Shown here: one piece after another, positions 9,940 through 20,923 of the stretch | How positions within the stretch are numbered: the first letter of the stretch is position 1 | How the letters are laid out: the number at the start of each line of letters is the position of its first letter | NCBI GenBank assembly: GCA_963576725.1 | Contig: OY755236.1 | Location: forward strand, 67,798,379-67,862,378 | Source: Azorinus chamasolen | Taxonomy: Eukaryota > Mollusca > Bivalvia > Cardiida > Solecurtidae | Direction of reading: 5' to 3' | DNA: 64,000 nucleotides | Position numbers and translations under genes: made by a program | The notes under the pieces: model-generated | Told to the model about the DNA's origin: nothing | Seen by the model: only the letters and a program-made list of their open reading frames with translations | Databases searched by the model: none

Positions 9940-10825
9940 TGAAAGTATGAGATCATTCGAAAGAAAAAGTAGCAATGTGAAAAGAGAAACTTGCAGACTC
10001 GGTTTGAATGAGACGGTTCATGAGCAGTTATTAAAAGTGCAACACTATTCACGCCCTCTAGCACCGGCTTAAGCGTTATTCAATTTTCATAAATAATTAC
10101 ATCGAAACTACTGATCCCTAAGCACCAGGAAATATAACAACACTGAAAATGAAGTGAGGGCGACATTTTACGGCCATCATACAAACACTTAACACCTGCT
10201 GTTGTGAAGAAAATAAAGTCTGAATGTTTACTCATGTCTCCTTTACTAGGAAATGCAAGGATGTTGCCAGGGGATTATATTGGTTGAAAATTTTAAATTC
10301 TGAAGGGAGGTGATCCCCCGAGAGCAAAAATTGCAACACAAAAGGAGAAAATTGCAGACTCGGTTTTATTGAGTCTGTTCATGAACAGTAATTGAAAGTG
10401 CTACACTGCTCACGCCCCCTAGCACCGGCTTAAGCGGTATTCAAATTTCAAAACAAGAATTACTGAAATTCATGATCTCGAAGGATCAGAAGGTATAACA
10501 ACACTGAGAATGAAATACGGGGCGACGTTTTACGGCCGCCACACAAGCACTTAACACCTGCTGTTGTGAAGATTATAAATTTTGAAGGGAGGTGATCCCC
10601 CGAGAGCAAACATTGCAAGACAAAAAGAGAAAATTGCAGACTCGGTTCTATTGAGTCTGTTCATGAACAGTAATTGAAAGTGCAACACTGCTCACGCCCC
10701 TAGCACCGGCTTAAGCGGTATTCAATTTTCAAAACAAGAAGTACTGAAATTCATGATCTCGAAGGATCAGAAGGTATAACAACACTGAGAATGAAGTACG
10801 GGGCGACGTTTAAACCTTGAAATGG
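9940..10825 (+). repeat. 280-bp repeat, three tandem units
   Basis: TTGCAGACTCGG occurs near 9991, 10352 and 10634; the last two units are 282 bp apart and very similar, while the first spacing is about 360. Each has CACGCCC, CTAGCACCGGCTTAAGCG and a GGGCGACRTTTTACGGCC segment, followed by CACTTAACACCTGCTGTTGT. The last unit is truncated. Confidence 0.85.
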
Positions 10826-10949
10826 AACATAATACTAAACAAACATTTAACATTTATCAAAAGTCACATGTTTGTTGGTTTTAACCTCATAATATAACTG
10901 TTGTACTTTTCGAATTTCATATTCTCATTTTTATGATATAATAATCCCA

Positions 10950-11300
10950 TGAGTGTGGGAGTGCATTGTCAATCAAAGACAGGGAATAACTCCCGAGGCG
11001 AGGCCTGTTGCGTTATAACGTTTTGAGAGTGGACATTATCTTCTATCAATAACGTTATTCGTAGTGTACAGAGTCCATAAATGATGTATATGAAATAGAC
11101 TTTTACTTTAACAAATAATCGGCATGTGAATACGTTACTCGTTTAGCGGCTTGATTTTATGGACTGATTTATGCCTTTACCATCGTTTGAAATATAATTA
11201 TTCACGGCAATCTCCTCACTTATTGCATTTGCTATTTCTGGATGCAGTTTAACTGTATTAAGTATTTGCAAGTAGATGCGCATACTCTGCGGGCTTGCAG
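10950..11300. repeat. long-unit block B6, unit 1
   Basis: Collinear with 28400-28700. Matching parts are TATCAATAACGTTATTCG near 11044, then GTACAGAG, ATAGACTTTTACTTTAAC near 11094 and GTGAATACGTTACTCG. Similarity is moderate. Confidence 0.5.
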
Positions 11301-11748
11301 ACCTAGCGACATGTATTTATGTTTCATTGTTACTAACAAAGGTATAATAAAAGACAACTAATTCGTTGAAAAATGCCAAACCTCAGAAATCACCTCCTGA
11401 AACGAAACAACAACAGAATAAAACAAACCAAAAGACATATCGAGTCTGTTGTATGTTCAATATATCATAACATATCTCACTAATATTATAATTAAGTTCT
11501 AAAAGTAGATCGATTTGAGCCTTATTGGAATTTATATGTATTGTCAAAAGACAATGGCCATTCATGAATAATTCGCATCGCTACAGACCGTTGATGCTAT
11601 CAGTCAAATGTATACATATAGTTGCACATATATTTCTGGAACTTCAAGGGACAATACAAATTACTTCGAGATTACAGAGGTATGGGCTATCCGTTTTCTA
11701 ATCTGAACAGTCTGAAGTTCACAGCTTAAATCAGGTCTATGATAATAT
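11300..11748. other. no feature recognised
   Basis: AT-rich DNA with short frames that do not look coding. No hairpin or family member seen. Confidence 0.4.
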
Positions 11749-11749
11749 T

Positions 11750-12225
11750 GAAAGTTGACCGTTCCAAGGCGGTACTACTGCTTTCAGCCTATGGTCAACT
11801 TACATGTTGTCCTGTGTTCACCGTCGTCTATGTTGTGGGTAAGTCCAGCGGGGATACCTTTATTTACAATATTTGTAAAGCTAGGGTGACTTTGAGAGAA
11901 GTGTGAGGTTAGGACGTCCGTAAACCGGTTTAAACCCCCCAGTGGTGTTTTTGCTGCTGACCGTGCCAAGGCGGTACTCTCTTTGTCACCCTTCCTTTTG
12001 TTTGCATTGCGTCTTTGTGCTTGTGGTTTGTTCATGTTGTGGAACGTTTGTCCCTGGTTCTTGTGTGTCTTTTGGTGTTTTCTGTGTTCATTTCGTGTGT
12101 GTGTGTGTGCGTGTGCGTTTGGGTGTGTGGTTGTGTGTGTGTGTCATGCTGTCAATCGGTGTTTTGGTGGTGGTTGCGTCTTGCATGTGGCTTTGCCTGC
12201 TTGACTTTACTACTTTTCCATTTGT
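11750..12225 (+). repeat. AAACCGGTTT-box repeat, tail II
   Basis: After a short tail-III-like start (GACCGTTCCAAGGCGGTACT near 11757), a full head follows: GTGTTCACCGTCGTCTATGT, GGGATACCTTTATTTACA, GTAAACCGGTTTAAACCC, CAAGGCGGTACTCTC, then a long GT-rich tail ending GACTTTACTACTTTTCCATT. The overlapping Cys/Val-rich frames are products of the GT-rich tail, not genes. Confidence 0.75.
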
Positions 12226-12239
12226 TGTTTAATATGCTT

Positions 12240-12390
12240 AATGTTTAATTTTTTCGTCTTGATATGCGTCGTGTTATCTTTTGTCTTGTGGCTATACCGT
12301 TTCTTGTTTGATGGTGTTTGGTGCGGTGTCATTTCGTATGTGGCTCTCCCTGTTTGACTATTTTTCCATATTCCGTAGGAGCTTTCAGCA
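12240..12390 (+). repeat. AAACCGGTTT-box repeat, tail III fragment
   Basis: Only the end is present: TTTCTTGTTTGATGGTGTTT, GGTGCGGTGTCATTTCGTAT, GTGGCTCTCCCTGTTTGACT and ATTTTTCCATATT. It abuts the tail II copy, so two members lie in series. Confidence 0.6.
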
Positions 12391-12479
12391 TTACTTTCGA
12401 CCTGCATTAAACTGTCAGATACATGTGTTTCTAGATATGCGTAGTGATACATTTAAGAAGAATTATGTATTGTAAAATT

Positions 12480-12560
12480 TGGAAGGACCGAGCTTTTAGT
12501 TCGAGTTATCTCGAAGATCGAGTTATCTGAGTCCGATATATCGAAGTTCAACTCTATTTA
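12480..12560. repeat. TCGAGTTATC motif cluster
   Basis: TTCGAGTTATCTCG, ATCGAGTTATCTGAG and ATATATCGAAGTTC follow each other. Such runs are common at ends of mariner/Tigger-type elements, but no partner end was found. Confidence 0.35.
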
Positions 12561-13114
12561 CTTTCATTTTCAATAGGTGAGATGCTTCATTTAGAGTTTT
12601 AATCTACTTTAACTATCAACGAAGATCCTTATAATAGACGTATTAAAGCATTAGTAGTCATAAGAAGAAAATGCTGAGAAGTAGGAACTACTTTGAACAC
12701 TTGAACAGTATGGTATGTAGTGTGTAGCTTTCATGATGTATTTATAAGGGATTATCACAATGATCTATGTTTCATTTTAGTTTGCCACACCGTTAAAAGA
12801 AATATCTATGGGGAACGAGGTTAAATGCACAATTGCAAAGAATGGTTAAGGATTCTAACATACTCTACTACGACTATAATTTTTTCGTCCAGTGTAGCCT
12901 ACGGAATAAACATTCAAATGAATAATTTGGCAGATAAAATGCATCGCAAATACACAGTAAAAGTACTTGTTGTAAAGTACTTACCCCCGATACGCTCAGT
13001 CTTAAAAATTGCAAGACACTGTGCGGGGTCATATAGCTTGGAGCCTGATGGGAGGTCAAGTACAGTTTGTTCACTTAAATGTTTTCGTTATACATGCACT
13101 TTACCACTGTATTT
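12560..13114. other. no feature recognised
   Basis: AT-rich DNA. The 102-codon plus-strand frame at 12825-13133 runs into the next repeat and has no recognisable domain. Confidence 0.4.
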
Positions 13115-13430
13115 GCCATCGCGGTTGTTGTAGGTTAGTCGGAGAGGGGATACGTTTATTTACACTGTTTGTCTTTTAGGGTTGGGATGGAATAAGTGTG
13201 AGGTTGGGCGCCCATAAACCGGTTTAACCCCCCAGTGACTTTTGTCACTGACCGTTCCAAGGCGGTACTTCCATCTTCCCCCTATTGTATGTTTGTTTTA
13301 GTCTTTGTGCGTCTCTTGATGTTTTTATAGTTATATTCATTTGCTGTTTCCTTGTGTTGCTGTTCGGGCGACTGTTTGTTCTGTTTGTGGTGTTTCCTGC
13401 ATAACTCATTTTTGTACTTTTACTTTGCGT
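13115..13430 (+). repeat. AAACCGGTTT-box repeat, tail I
   Basis: Nearly complete copy: GCGGTTGTTGTAGGTTAGTC, GGATACGTTTATTTACACTG, ATAAACCGGTTTAACCCC, AGTGACTTTTGTCACTGACC, CAAGGCGGTACTTCCATC and a tail ending near CATAACTCATTTTTGTACTT. The AGTGAC..GTCACT box can form a short stem. Confidence 0.8.
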
Positions 13431-14250
13431 CTCGTCTGGAACTTTCGCGCTCGCCAAGATAATCGTGCAAATGTTTCGACACACAATAGTATGCTTTATC
13501 CAAATAATCCAGGTACAATTCTTCCGATTCTTACGCCGCTCAAATTATATGCTAAAATTGTGATTCCGTGCAATTTTGACTAACTCACGATTCGATTAGA
13601 CTTGTTTTGAGGAACTATTAATAGACTGGATCCAATCTGTTGGCAAATGGAAATGGATATTTTTTAATCCCAGCCTGGTACACCGTTTCTGTTCTTTGCT
13701 GGAATATTTTAACAGTCGTAATTTAGTTATAACTGATAAACTTCTTAAGCAAGGTTACAGATATCACAAACTTCGGAAAACGTTTTCTAAATTTTATTAT
13801 CGAAATTTACCACTCATTAGTAAATATAATTGCAATCTACGGACGTTACTGCAACAAGGCATTTCTCAACCAGACTTTTATGGGGATGTTATCTACAAAC
13901 TTAGGAAATTCGGGGTCATATCCATTTTCATGATTTGTTTATAAAACGCATTAAAACATTTAAGAAGAAAGGTTATGATCCCATTATATTGCAACGCACT
14001 GTATGTTTGGTTATCGACCCTTTTACAGTCGGCAGCTACGCTTCCCTCTTTGCTTGCGCGATGACAGGCCGAGGGTAGTACTCTATGATGGTATACTCTT
14101 AAACTCAGAAATGGGATGAGCTTACCAGATTCATGTTTTACTTTTTCCCTGTCGTGCCCTTAACGGCTTACCTGAAGGTGCTCTGACTTTATACTTTGAG
14201 TACATATTTGACGGATTGTCAGTTATTATGCTATGTTTAAAATGTTATCA
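13430..14250. other. no feature recognised
   Basis: No repeat family or hairpin was recognised. A plus-strand frame at 13696-13944 (82 codons) is rich in Tyr, Lys and Arg and has no recognised domain; its length is within chance for this base composition. Confidence 0.4.
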
Positions 14251-14625
14251 TGTGTTCACCGTCGTCTATGTAGTGGGTAAGTCCGGCGGGAATACCTTAA
14301 TTTACACCATTTGTAAAGCTAGGGTGACTTTAAGAGAAGTGAGGTTAAGACGGCCGTAAACCGGTTTAAACTCCCAGTGGTGTCTTTGTCACCCTTCCTT
14401 TTGTTTGCCTTGCGTCTTTGTGCTAGTGATTTTGTTCATGTGTGGAGTGTTTGTCTCATGTTATTGTGTGTCTGTTGGTGTTTTCTGTGTTCATCTCGTG
14501 TGTGAGTGTGCGTTTGGGTGTGTGGTTGTGTGTGTATGTGTGTGTGTCATGCTGTTTATCGGTGTTTTGGTGGTGGTTGCGTCTTGTATGTGGCTTTGCC
14601 TGCTTGACATTACTACTTTTCCATT
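14250..14625 (+). repeat. AAACCGGTTT-box repeat, tail II
   Basis: GTGTTCACCGTCGTCTATGT near 14254, GTAAACCGGTTTAAACTCCC near 14358, then the GT-rich tail ending GACATTACTACTTTTCCATT. The 127-codon frame at 14405-14788 is a by-product of the tail plus flanking DNA. Confidence 0.8.
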
Positions 14626-14629
14626 TAGC

Positions 14630-14740
14630 TGCGATACGTCAAATAGCTTGGATCTTGGTGGAACGTCGAGTTCCCAAGTGTGGCATCTGAATCCAAGCTG
14701 TTTGCAAATTATCGCGATCAGCAGTGTAATTCGTTGGGAA
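14630..14740 (-). mobile_element. P-MITE type b hairpin, reverse orientation
   Basis: Reverse strand shows ATTTGCAAACAGCTTGGATT, then CAAGATCCAAGCTATTTGAC: the paired arms of the b hairpin around a diverged loop. TTAA ends are not preserved. Confidence 0.5.
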
Positions 14741-14833
14741 CCTTCGACCAAAGTAGTAAGCATAATTTCGCCATGCAGTATTGACTAAATACCAGAAATG
14801 AAAACTGTTTGGAGCCATTTCATTTCACATGAT

Positions 14834-15079
14834 TCATAAAAACTGTTTTGTGCCTACATGTATGTCATCTATGAATGGATTGGTTTGTTTTTTATCTGGT
14901 TTCACGTCGCTTAATACGACGTCCAGCTAATTACAGATAAGTGCAAAGAAGAACATCCGGGTAGAACCACCGACCTACAGCAAGCTAGCTGGAATACCCA
15001 GACCGGGATTCGAACGACATTGACAAAGGGCTAAGTGGTTGTCAATCGAATACCTTAACCATTCGGGCACGGATGCCTC
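14834..15079 (-). mobile_element. tRNA-derived SINE with 13-bp target duplication
   Basis: On the minus strand a tRNA-Ser/Leu-like head (CCGAATGGTTAAGG as A box, GTTCGAATCCCGG as B box) is followed by GGTCGGTGGTTCTACCCG, TGTAATTAGCTGGACGTC and an A-rich end. The direct repeat CATTTCACATGAT is present at 14821-14833 and 15080-15092, a perfect target-site duplication. The central block resembles the conserved domain of molluscan V-type SINEs (from memory). Confidence 0.85.
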
Positions 15080-15149
15080 CATTTCACATGATGTACTCGT
15101 ACATTTCACATTATGCGCATGCCTATCGTTGAGTACATTCTATATTGTA

Positions 15150-16060
15150 GTGTAACAATTAAGTAAATCCAGTTAGCCATTTTAGCATTCGAGCTCAATA
15201 TCAGAGTGAGTCATTGAACCTAGTGACTGAACTGTTGTAGGAACGGGGTCCGCGTGACAACAATTGCGCGATATATTCATTTAAATGGTAAGTTGATTGT
15301 TCGTAATTAATGATCAGCTTTGGTCAGCTGGTAAAGCTTCTGTGAATTTTGCAACAATGTTAAAATTTTATACAAGGAAAACGTTTGTTGCGTTATACAT
15401 TTGCTTTATTATAGTTCGGAAATTGTCACTGACAACAATATTACCATACTGTTGTCACAAATACGTCAAAACAGTATGGGTTTATCATCAAAATCTGACC
15501 TATCAGATACTCGAGAATGACTTTAGACTCAAATCTACAGTGTGATACTTTTGAGCTCAGTCTGCTGGTCTATATTGGTCTGCTGATGAGATTGTTTACG
15601 AGGCACCGGCCATAAGATAACTTATTAAAATAATCAAATGAGTAATTATAACCTTTACTCTGACAAATTCTCCAACGGGGATGATACAGCAGTTAATGGT
15701 TATATCAAAAGTAATTGGTATATATTTACATTTTCACTGACCATTTCTCAAATATTCTTAAAATACCTGATAAAAAGTATTGGTCATTTTAAAGAGAACT
15801 CTGAACAATATACCAGTCTCTTGACCCTTTATCTGGTGCTAATCATGTAAGAAATAGGCGTTGGTGAAATTATTAATTCAATTAGCTGAATGTTTATAAA
15901 GGAACACTGGACATGTTGGCCGTGATCTCATATCAGTTACTGTCTACAAGCAAACAGAACATACCCTGATAAGACGGCTCCTACAGGAGTCATCTGATCT
16001 GGGACTATACTGTTTACCAAGGTGCCAAAAGGGGCGACGCTTTTTAGGTAATTGTTAAAT
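15150..16060. repeat. long-unit block B7, unit 1
   Basis: Collinear with 29330-30060. Anchors are GGTTATATCAAAAGTAATTG near 15698 and ACCTGATAAAAAGTATTGGTC, which match TAGTTATATCGGAAGTAGTA and TCATGATAAAATCTGTTGGTC in unit 2. A type a P-MITE follows in both copies. Confidence 0.5.
15820..16057. mobile_element. P-MITE, type a, in block B7
   Basis: Starts TTGACCCTTTATCTGGTGCT and ends near TAGGTAATTGTTAA. The hairpin is GCAAACAGAACATACCCTGA, ACGGCTCCTACAGGAGTCAT and CTGATCTGGGACTATACTGT. The unit 2 counterpart starts near 29905, so the insertion is older than the duplication. Confidence 0.7.
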
Positions 16061-16259
16061 TTAGTTTACAATAAATAATTGGCAATATCACTTGTTAATA
16101 GTTTGGATACAATAGCGTGTTTTTGACTGTTTTCCACTTTTTTTAAAATAAATAGTAGAAACATTTATATAGAGACTTGATTTAGAGACATTTTCTGCCC
16201 ACCAAATATTTCTCAGAAAGTTAAAAAGATAAATACCCACAATTTGTTAGCGCCATATT

Positions 16260-16664
16260 TTAAAGTTATAGTCTCTACTTGACTCGCGTTTTAAAAATGC
16301 TTGAAAATTACATAATTAATTAGTTTATATACTAAAAAGAAGTATATTGCAAGAAATCCAATCAAATAAACGCCGATAAAGACATGTGCAATTGCCTTCT
16401 TCAGCGTTTCGAAGACCCGATATTATTCATCAATGTATTAGTGTTTTTATTCGGCTTGCGTTTTAGCTTCGTAAGTGTTCGACATATGCCGATCATATTT
16501 TGTTATACAACCAAAAATATCAATATCGACGAAACGGTTTACTTTGTATCAGAGGGTCATATTTCGATATAGATTTAAATCGACAATCTTCGTAATAATG
16601 ATTGAGCACAACAAATACCATATATATTGAAAATATATGTTTATTGTAGGGACTATCGCCTTAA
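16260..16664. mobile_element. 0.4-kb TTAA-flanked element
   Basis: TTAA at both ends. Left terminus AGTTATAGTCTCTAC, right terminus GTAGGGACTATCGCC, which are inverted repeats. A second copy is at 53553-53928. The unit 2 copy of the flanking DNA (near 30235-30262) lacks it, which is an empty-site control. The interior has small frames only. TTAA suggests a piggyBac-type transposase in trans. Confidence 0.85.
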
Positions 16665-16799
16665 GAAATGTGTATTGTTTGTTTATTATTACCGTAATGA
16701 AATGGTAAATAGATTCGCCCGCGCGCGACATGCTAAATATTAAATATAAAGCTTTACTCAAGAATGCAGTGCTGTATAAACTCGGATAATTGTTCCCCA

Positions 16800-16925
16800 T
16801 TTGGAAGTCAGCTGGAGGCTCCCTTACATGAAACATTCAAATATCAAGGCCGGGATTTGAACCACAGCTGTGCGGGCTAAGTTGAAAGTCGAAGAACATA
16901 ACCACTCGACCATAGACGCTCTCCT
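16800..16925 (-). mobile_element. SINE head, truncated
   Basis: Minus strand: GGTCGAGTGGTTATGTTCTT, GTGGTTCAAATCCCGG, then TTTGAATGTTTCATGTAAGG and CCTCCAGCTGACTT, the same order as the SINE at 52.0 kb. The 3' half is absent. CCCATTT occurs on both sides (weak). Confidence 0.65.
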
Positions 16926-17794
16926 CCCATTTTGTAAAATTGTATGACGTGATATTGCAAACTGATTAAAAGCAAACAGCGCATACGCTAATTAACATAA
17001 CAATTTGGACTGACAAATTAACGCAAATTATGAAGGCCCGGGTCAAATTCCTCTTGAATGATCGGTCAGATGAGAGTCTACACTACTGGCTATTGTGTCA
17101 GTCTAGTTTGTAGATATCGAAATGGTACCCAATTGACCTATTCACCCTTCCAGACCCACTGAGAAGGGAGATTGGTTATCAACATAGTTATTGACAGTAA
17201 GTACGGTATCCAAATTAGCCAAATTAGCTGACCACTCTCTGATACGACGGCGGATATAAGTCTTCACGTTTTGCAAATTATCAAAGAAACATTTCTTCGT
17301 GTGCGGATGTACTGCATTTCAATTTGATATTTGTTTGCTGTTCGTACTTCGACCCCCATTCTCATTCCATAATCCCATGCGTATAGCATTGTTTGTTCTA
17401 ATGTTAATCACATACAACCTCAACGAATTGTTGTTATTTTAGACAGCATGCGTTTTAATTATTTTCATTTTTTTCTAATAATTTACAACACATTCAAATA
17501 TCTTGAGGAATAGCAGATTGCATATAATAGAAATTGCAGGATAGCAAATTCAATACGATTTATTGTTACCAGTATTGCTGCAAGATATAACGAGCAGTAT
17601 TACACTTGATTTAAGAATTCAGTTTGTTTCGTAGATATCTGTGACGGATCAGATCCTGTTGACACCAAATAACACAGTTTGCCAGAATAGATAAAAAGCT
17701 TGTACAATGTATAGTGGCTGTGGACCCTGTATTTATGTTCTAAACAACTACTACTGATAAAAGCTTTGAATGAAGAGTATTAAACAGTGGAACG

Positions 17795-18045
17795 TTGGTG
17801 TGTTTACGTAACAAGTCCCCAGTAATCTTCTCTGGTACTTACTGTAACAAGACGTACCCCTGTTTTCACCATACAGTCTACTGTGTTTTATATGGTAAAT
17901 GTTTTATGTTTTGTGCGTTTCGGCACAGTTTGTCTGGTAGCTCTACTGTTTCATGTTTGGTAGTGTATAGGTGCCGTGCCCGTTTGTGTGTAGCGCTCAA
18001 TGTAGGCATTTTTATCACTTTTTGTTTGATTATAATTTTCTAACG
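17795..18045 (+). repeat. AAACCGGTTT-box repeat, tail III
   Basis: Lacks the head. It has CCTGTTTTCACCATACAGTC, TTATATGGTAAATGTTTTAT, GTTTCATGTTTGGTAGTG and GTGCCGTGCCCGTTTGTGTG. It is missing from the corresponding place in unit 2. Confidence 0.65.
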
Positions 18046-18299
18046 CATTATTAATAATGTTGGATCAGATCGATGGAAGTAATGTCATTTTTTGTAGACG
18101 CAAAGCATTATGCTATCAGGGTAAATCACGCTGTTGACATATCAAGAGTTTTACCAATCACTAAATCTGGCTTCATTCTTTTATTCATATCCTTAATTGA
18201 TTCGAAGCGGATTTCTCAATAATGCAACACACACTCAATTTCCAAATTGTGCTTTGTTTTCCTTAATTTGCAAAGTTATCGATCAAAAGGCGATCGAAT

Positions 18300-18555
18300 G
18301 GGCTTTCTGAACAGGAACGGTAATAATTTGCTCCTCGAAATAGTTTTTTGACAAAAATATTCTTGCATTAACATCAACATTGCTATTTATTCATTAAATA
18401 TTTATGGATGGATAAACATGCTTAAAGAGACCTATTATATTATATTCCACATTTGCATGTACATACCCTAATTACAAAGTCGGACGCCAACTCTCTCCTC
18501 TCCGCGAGTCTCAAAACCTCAAAAGGTCGATTTTGGCACCAATTTGTTAACTGTA
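18300..18555. other. no feature recognised
   Basis: AT-rich DNA with no recognised repeat or gene. Confidence 0.4.
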
Positions 18556-18557
18556 AA

Positions 18558-18800
18558 TAAGGGAGTGGGTGAGTGAGTTGGGTTTTACGGCACTGCGACA
18601 CTGAATAGGTCATATAGCGCCGATGAATGATGGGATGACATGATGATGGGGGATGATTTCAGGAAGATGGTTTCGGCTAATCTCATTCGTTGCAAAGCGA
18701 CGCTTGGGATCAAAACCACTAACATGCCTTCCTTTTAGTTCTTTGCAGAGGGGATAATCTCTGGCAAATAAACAAAAACATTCCCTGTGACAATTAAGTC
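18558..18800 (-). mobile_element. SINE-like repeat with ACTGCGACACT tail
   Basis: GAGTGAGTTGGGTTTTACGG, CACTGCGACACTGAATAGGT and CATATAGCGCCGATGAATGA, then GGAAGATGGTTTCGG and CTTCCTTTTAGTTCTTTGCA. Read on the minus strand, the first part looks like a SINE 3' end. A relative is at 49785-49985. Confidence 0.5.
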
Positions 18801-19098
18801 CGGAAACCACTGCAAGGTAGGAAGGTATATGGGGTTGTAAATGAGACTAACATAGACACACATAGTGTAGATCAAAATTATCCTTTAGCATAGGTTTGCC
18901 TGTCCGAATACTTTAGATAGTTAGGGTAGCTACTGTTTACACTGCCTCACTGAACGGGTGCTGTCTCGCGTTTGCAAATGTAAGCATGGTCAATAATTTA
19001 CTCCGATGAATGCAGGTTTGGTATAATAAATAACTTTTCATTTACACTTATCAAGACCATCTACACCGATTTTGAGCTTCAGTAGATATGTATACGTG
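18800..19098. other. no feature recognised
   Basis: No repeat family or coding signal seen. Confidence 0.4.
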
Positions 19099-19099
19099 T

Positions 19100-19250
19100 T
19101 GCTACTGTGTTGTACGGGCGACTTTTTACGGCCGCCACAAGTTCACATAACACCTGCTCTTGTGAACTGCATACAAATGTAGGAGATATTTCGAAAGCAA
19201 AAGCAGCAATGCGAAAAGAGAAAAATTCAGACTCAGTTTTATTTAGTCTG
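19100..19250 (+). repeat. 280-bp repeat, rearranged fragment
   Basis: GCGACTTTTTACGGCCGCCA and ACACCTGCTCTTGTGAACTG precede GCAATGCGAAAAGAGAAAAA and TTCAGACTCAGTTTTATT, so it spans a junction between two units even though only one partial unit is here. Confidence 0.65.
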
Positions 19251-19737
19251 CCAAATCCTCTTGGGCACAGTGACTACGTAGCAAGTTTGAAAGTAGCGAG
19301 GCCCCGTGTAAACAGATGGTGGAATAGAGCTGATTGTATGATACATACATGTGAACAATCGTACTGGACTCAGCTGAACTAAACAAATCATACAGAATGA
19401 GTTTTAGAATCCGTCTATTTCACAATTTATAAAGCTTGATTGCTTCTTCCTTTTGCCACGAATTTGAACGCATGCAAACTGGTAGAGAATATATTTAAGT
19501 ACAATGCGAATGATAACATATTGAACAAAATCGGTCGATTTAAGAGTACGAGTGAAAATAAAAACAAAGGAATGACGCTAAACAGGAAATGTATAAAATA
19601 TTATGTAATCCTAAACGAAAGATATTTCGAATTGGTCAAACCTGCAGCAGGTTACAGGCACTAGTTACACAGACATTAAATTATTTAACCAATTAATTTA
19701 GGAATTCAGTAAAACTAGTAAAACATGCGTGGTATCT
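19250..19737. other. no feature recognised
   Basis: The 91-codon frame at 19107-19382 starts inside the preceding repeat and shows no domain. Nothing else recognised. Confidence 0.4.
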
Positions 19738-20645
19738 ATCTTAATTAATAAATCGTGCTCATTTGCTATAAACAATTACTACCTGTATCAGATTATATAA
19801 CCGTTCCAAGGCGGTACTCCTGCTTTCACGCTATGGTATTTTTTCTTGTTTTTATATGGTAAATGTCTTTTTGCGCGTAAGTGTGTCTTGTAATTATGAT
19901 GTTACAACAACCAAACTGTCCACTGTGGTATTTTCTCTTTTCGAAAGAGGTATAAATCTAGCATTGGGTTTTGTGTTTTTGTATTATGCTTCCTACATGT
20001 ATAAACATACGATGTATGTTTTATGCAATAAAGAAGTTCAATTGAATTGAATGGAGGTTTCATGTTTGATGATGTTTTTTTGTGCCGTGCGCCTTTGTGT
20101 GTGGCGCTCCCTGTATGGCTGTTTTCCCACATTTAAATGCTTATGGAAGTTTATATGATATGAATGTTCAAGTTGTATTACAGAGGTCTCTGAATCACTC
20201 CAATGGGTAATAATATATGCATTCCTATAAGTCTATTGAAATAAAACACATACCTAAAACAGTATGTCTACAGTTACAATATACCCGTGACAGTATTCCG
20301 TTAATATATTTCATATCAAATTGGTATTCTGTTTTACCAAGCGACACTGTTATAGACGAATTCCTTATTATACAGTGCTCAAGCACCACAGACTTCAAAA
20401 AGTCTATGCATTTGATTTCCCCAGCGATTTATCTTGAATTAAAGATCACAAGATAAGCATCAAGTGATGCCGATGCAGACAGCATTCCAGGATTAAATTC
20501 TTTACGAGACAGTTTCTGCAGTAAATAAGCTGATCTAGACGGGGCGACACCAAATGTTACATGCCGACACCATATATGATTTATGGACGCGATGGACGGG
20601 TGCCTCAAATGCACTTGGTGTCTGACTATTCTAATGCGGCTATTC
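19738..20645. repeat. long-unit block B1, unit 2
   Basis: Matches 1955-2518, for example CTATGCATTTGATTTCCCCA near 20404, ATCACAAGATAAGCATC, ACGAGACAGTTTCTGCAGTA and GACGGGTGCCTCAA. A tail III repeat is inserted at 19797-20137. The offset to unit 1 at the shared anchor is about 18.1 kb. Confidence 0.7.
19797..20137 (+). repeat. AAACCGGTTT-box repeat, tail III, inserted in B1
   Basis: ACCGTTCCAAGGCGGTACTC starts it, then TTTATATGGTAAATGTCTTT, GTTTCATGTTTGATGATG, GTGCCGTGCGCCTTTGTGTG and GGCGCTCCCTGTATGGCTGT. Unit 1 B1 has no insertion here. Confidence 0.7.
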
Positions 20646-20649
20646 TCCA

Positions 20650-20825
20650 GTGTAACGGATATTCAAAAGAGCACTTTATCCTAACTTTTGTAAAGATTGC
20701 TTCTTGATGCAGGTAAGCAACTATATGGACATTGGATTATTTTCATTCAACATAAACGAGAGCCTGCTTTTAAGTACGCTATGTTTATTTATTAAGATAT
20801 CGATATAGAGAGACTGTACTGTTTA
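20650..20825. mobile_element. degenerate T-MITE
   Basis: GCTTCTTGATGCAGGTAAGC and TAGAGAGACTGTACTG are all that remain of the hairpin and the right end. The position matches the T-MITE at 2519 of unit 1. Confidence 0.5.
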
Positions 20826-20923
20826 GGCAGTCCAATACTAGTATGGTTCAAAATATTTCAGTTAGGATGAATAATACAAAGAATCGAAACGCTCGACTTA
20901 TGTATTTTCCACAATGTGTTGCT

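Larger units (their letters stand above)
16190..18300. repeat. long-unit block B8, unit 1
   Basis: Collinear with 30190-31790. Anchors are ACAATTTGTTAGCGCC near 16240, TGTATTGTTTGTTTATTA near 16670, ATAGTGGCTGTGGACCCTGT near 17710, TTGGATCAGATCGATG near 18059 and AATCTGGCTTCATTCTTT. Unit 1 has three extra insertions: a TTAA element, a SINE and a tail III repeat. Confidence 0.7.

Noticed and set aside
9940..10825. CRISPR array
   Set aside because: Units of 280 bp without spacer structure, in animal-type DNA. No short direct repeats with regular unique spacers occur anywhere in the window.
14405..14788. 127-codon Cys/Val-rich frame, the longest in the window
   Set aside because: It lies in the GT-rich tail of an AAACCGGTTT-box repeat and recurs wherever that tail occurs (also about 12.0-12.2 and 38.8-39.0 kb).
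16850..16925. tRNA-Ser/Leu-like gene on the minus strand
   Set aside because: It continues into SINE body sequence shared with 52.0 kb.
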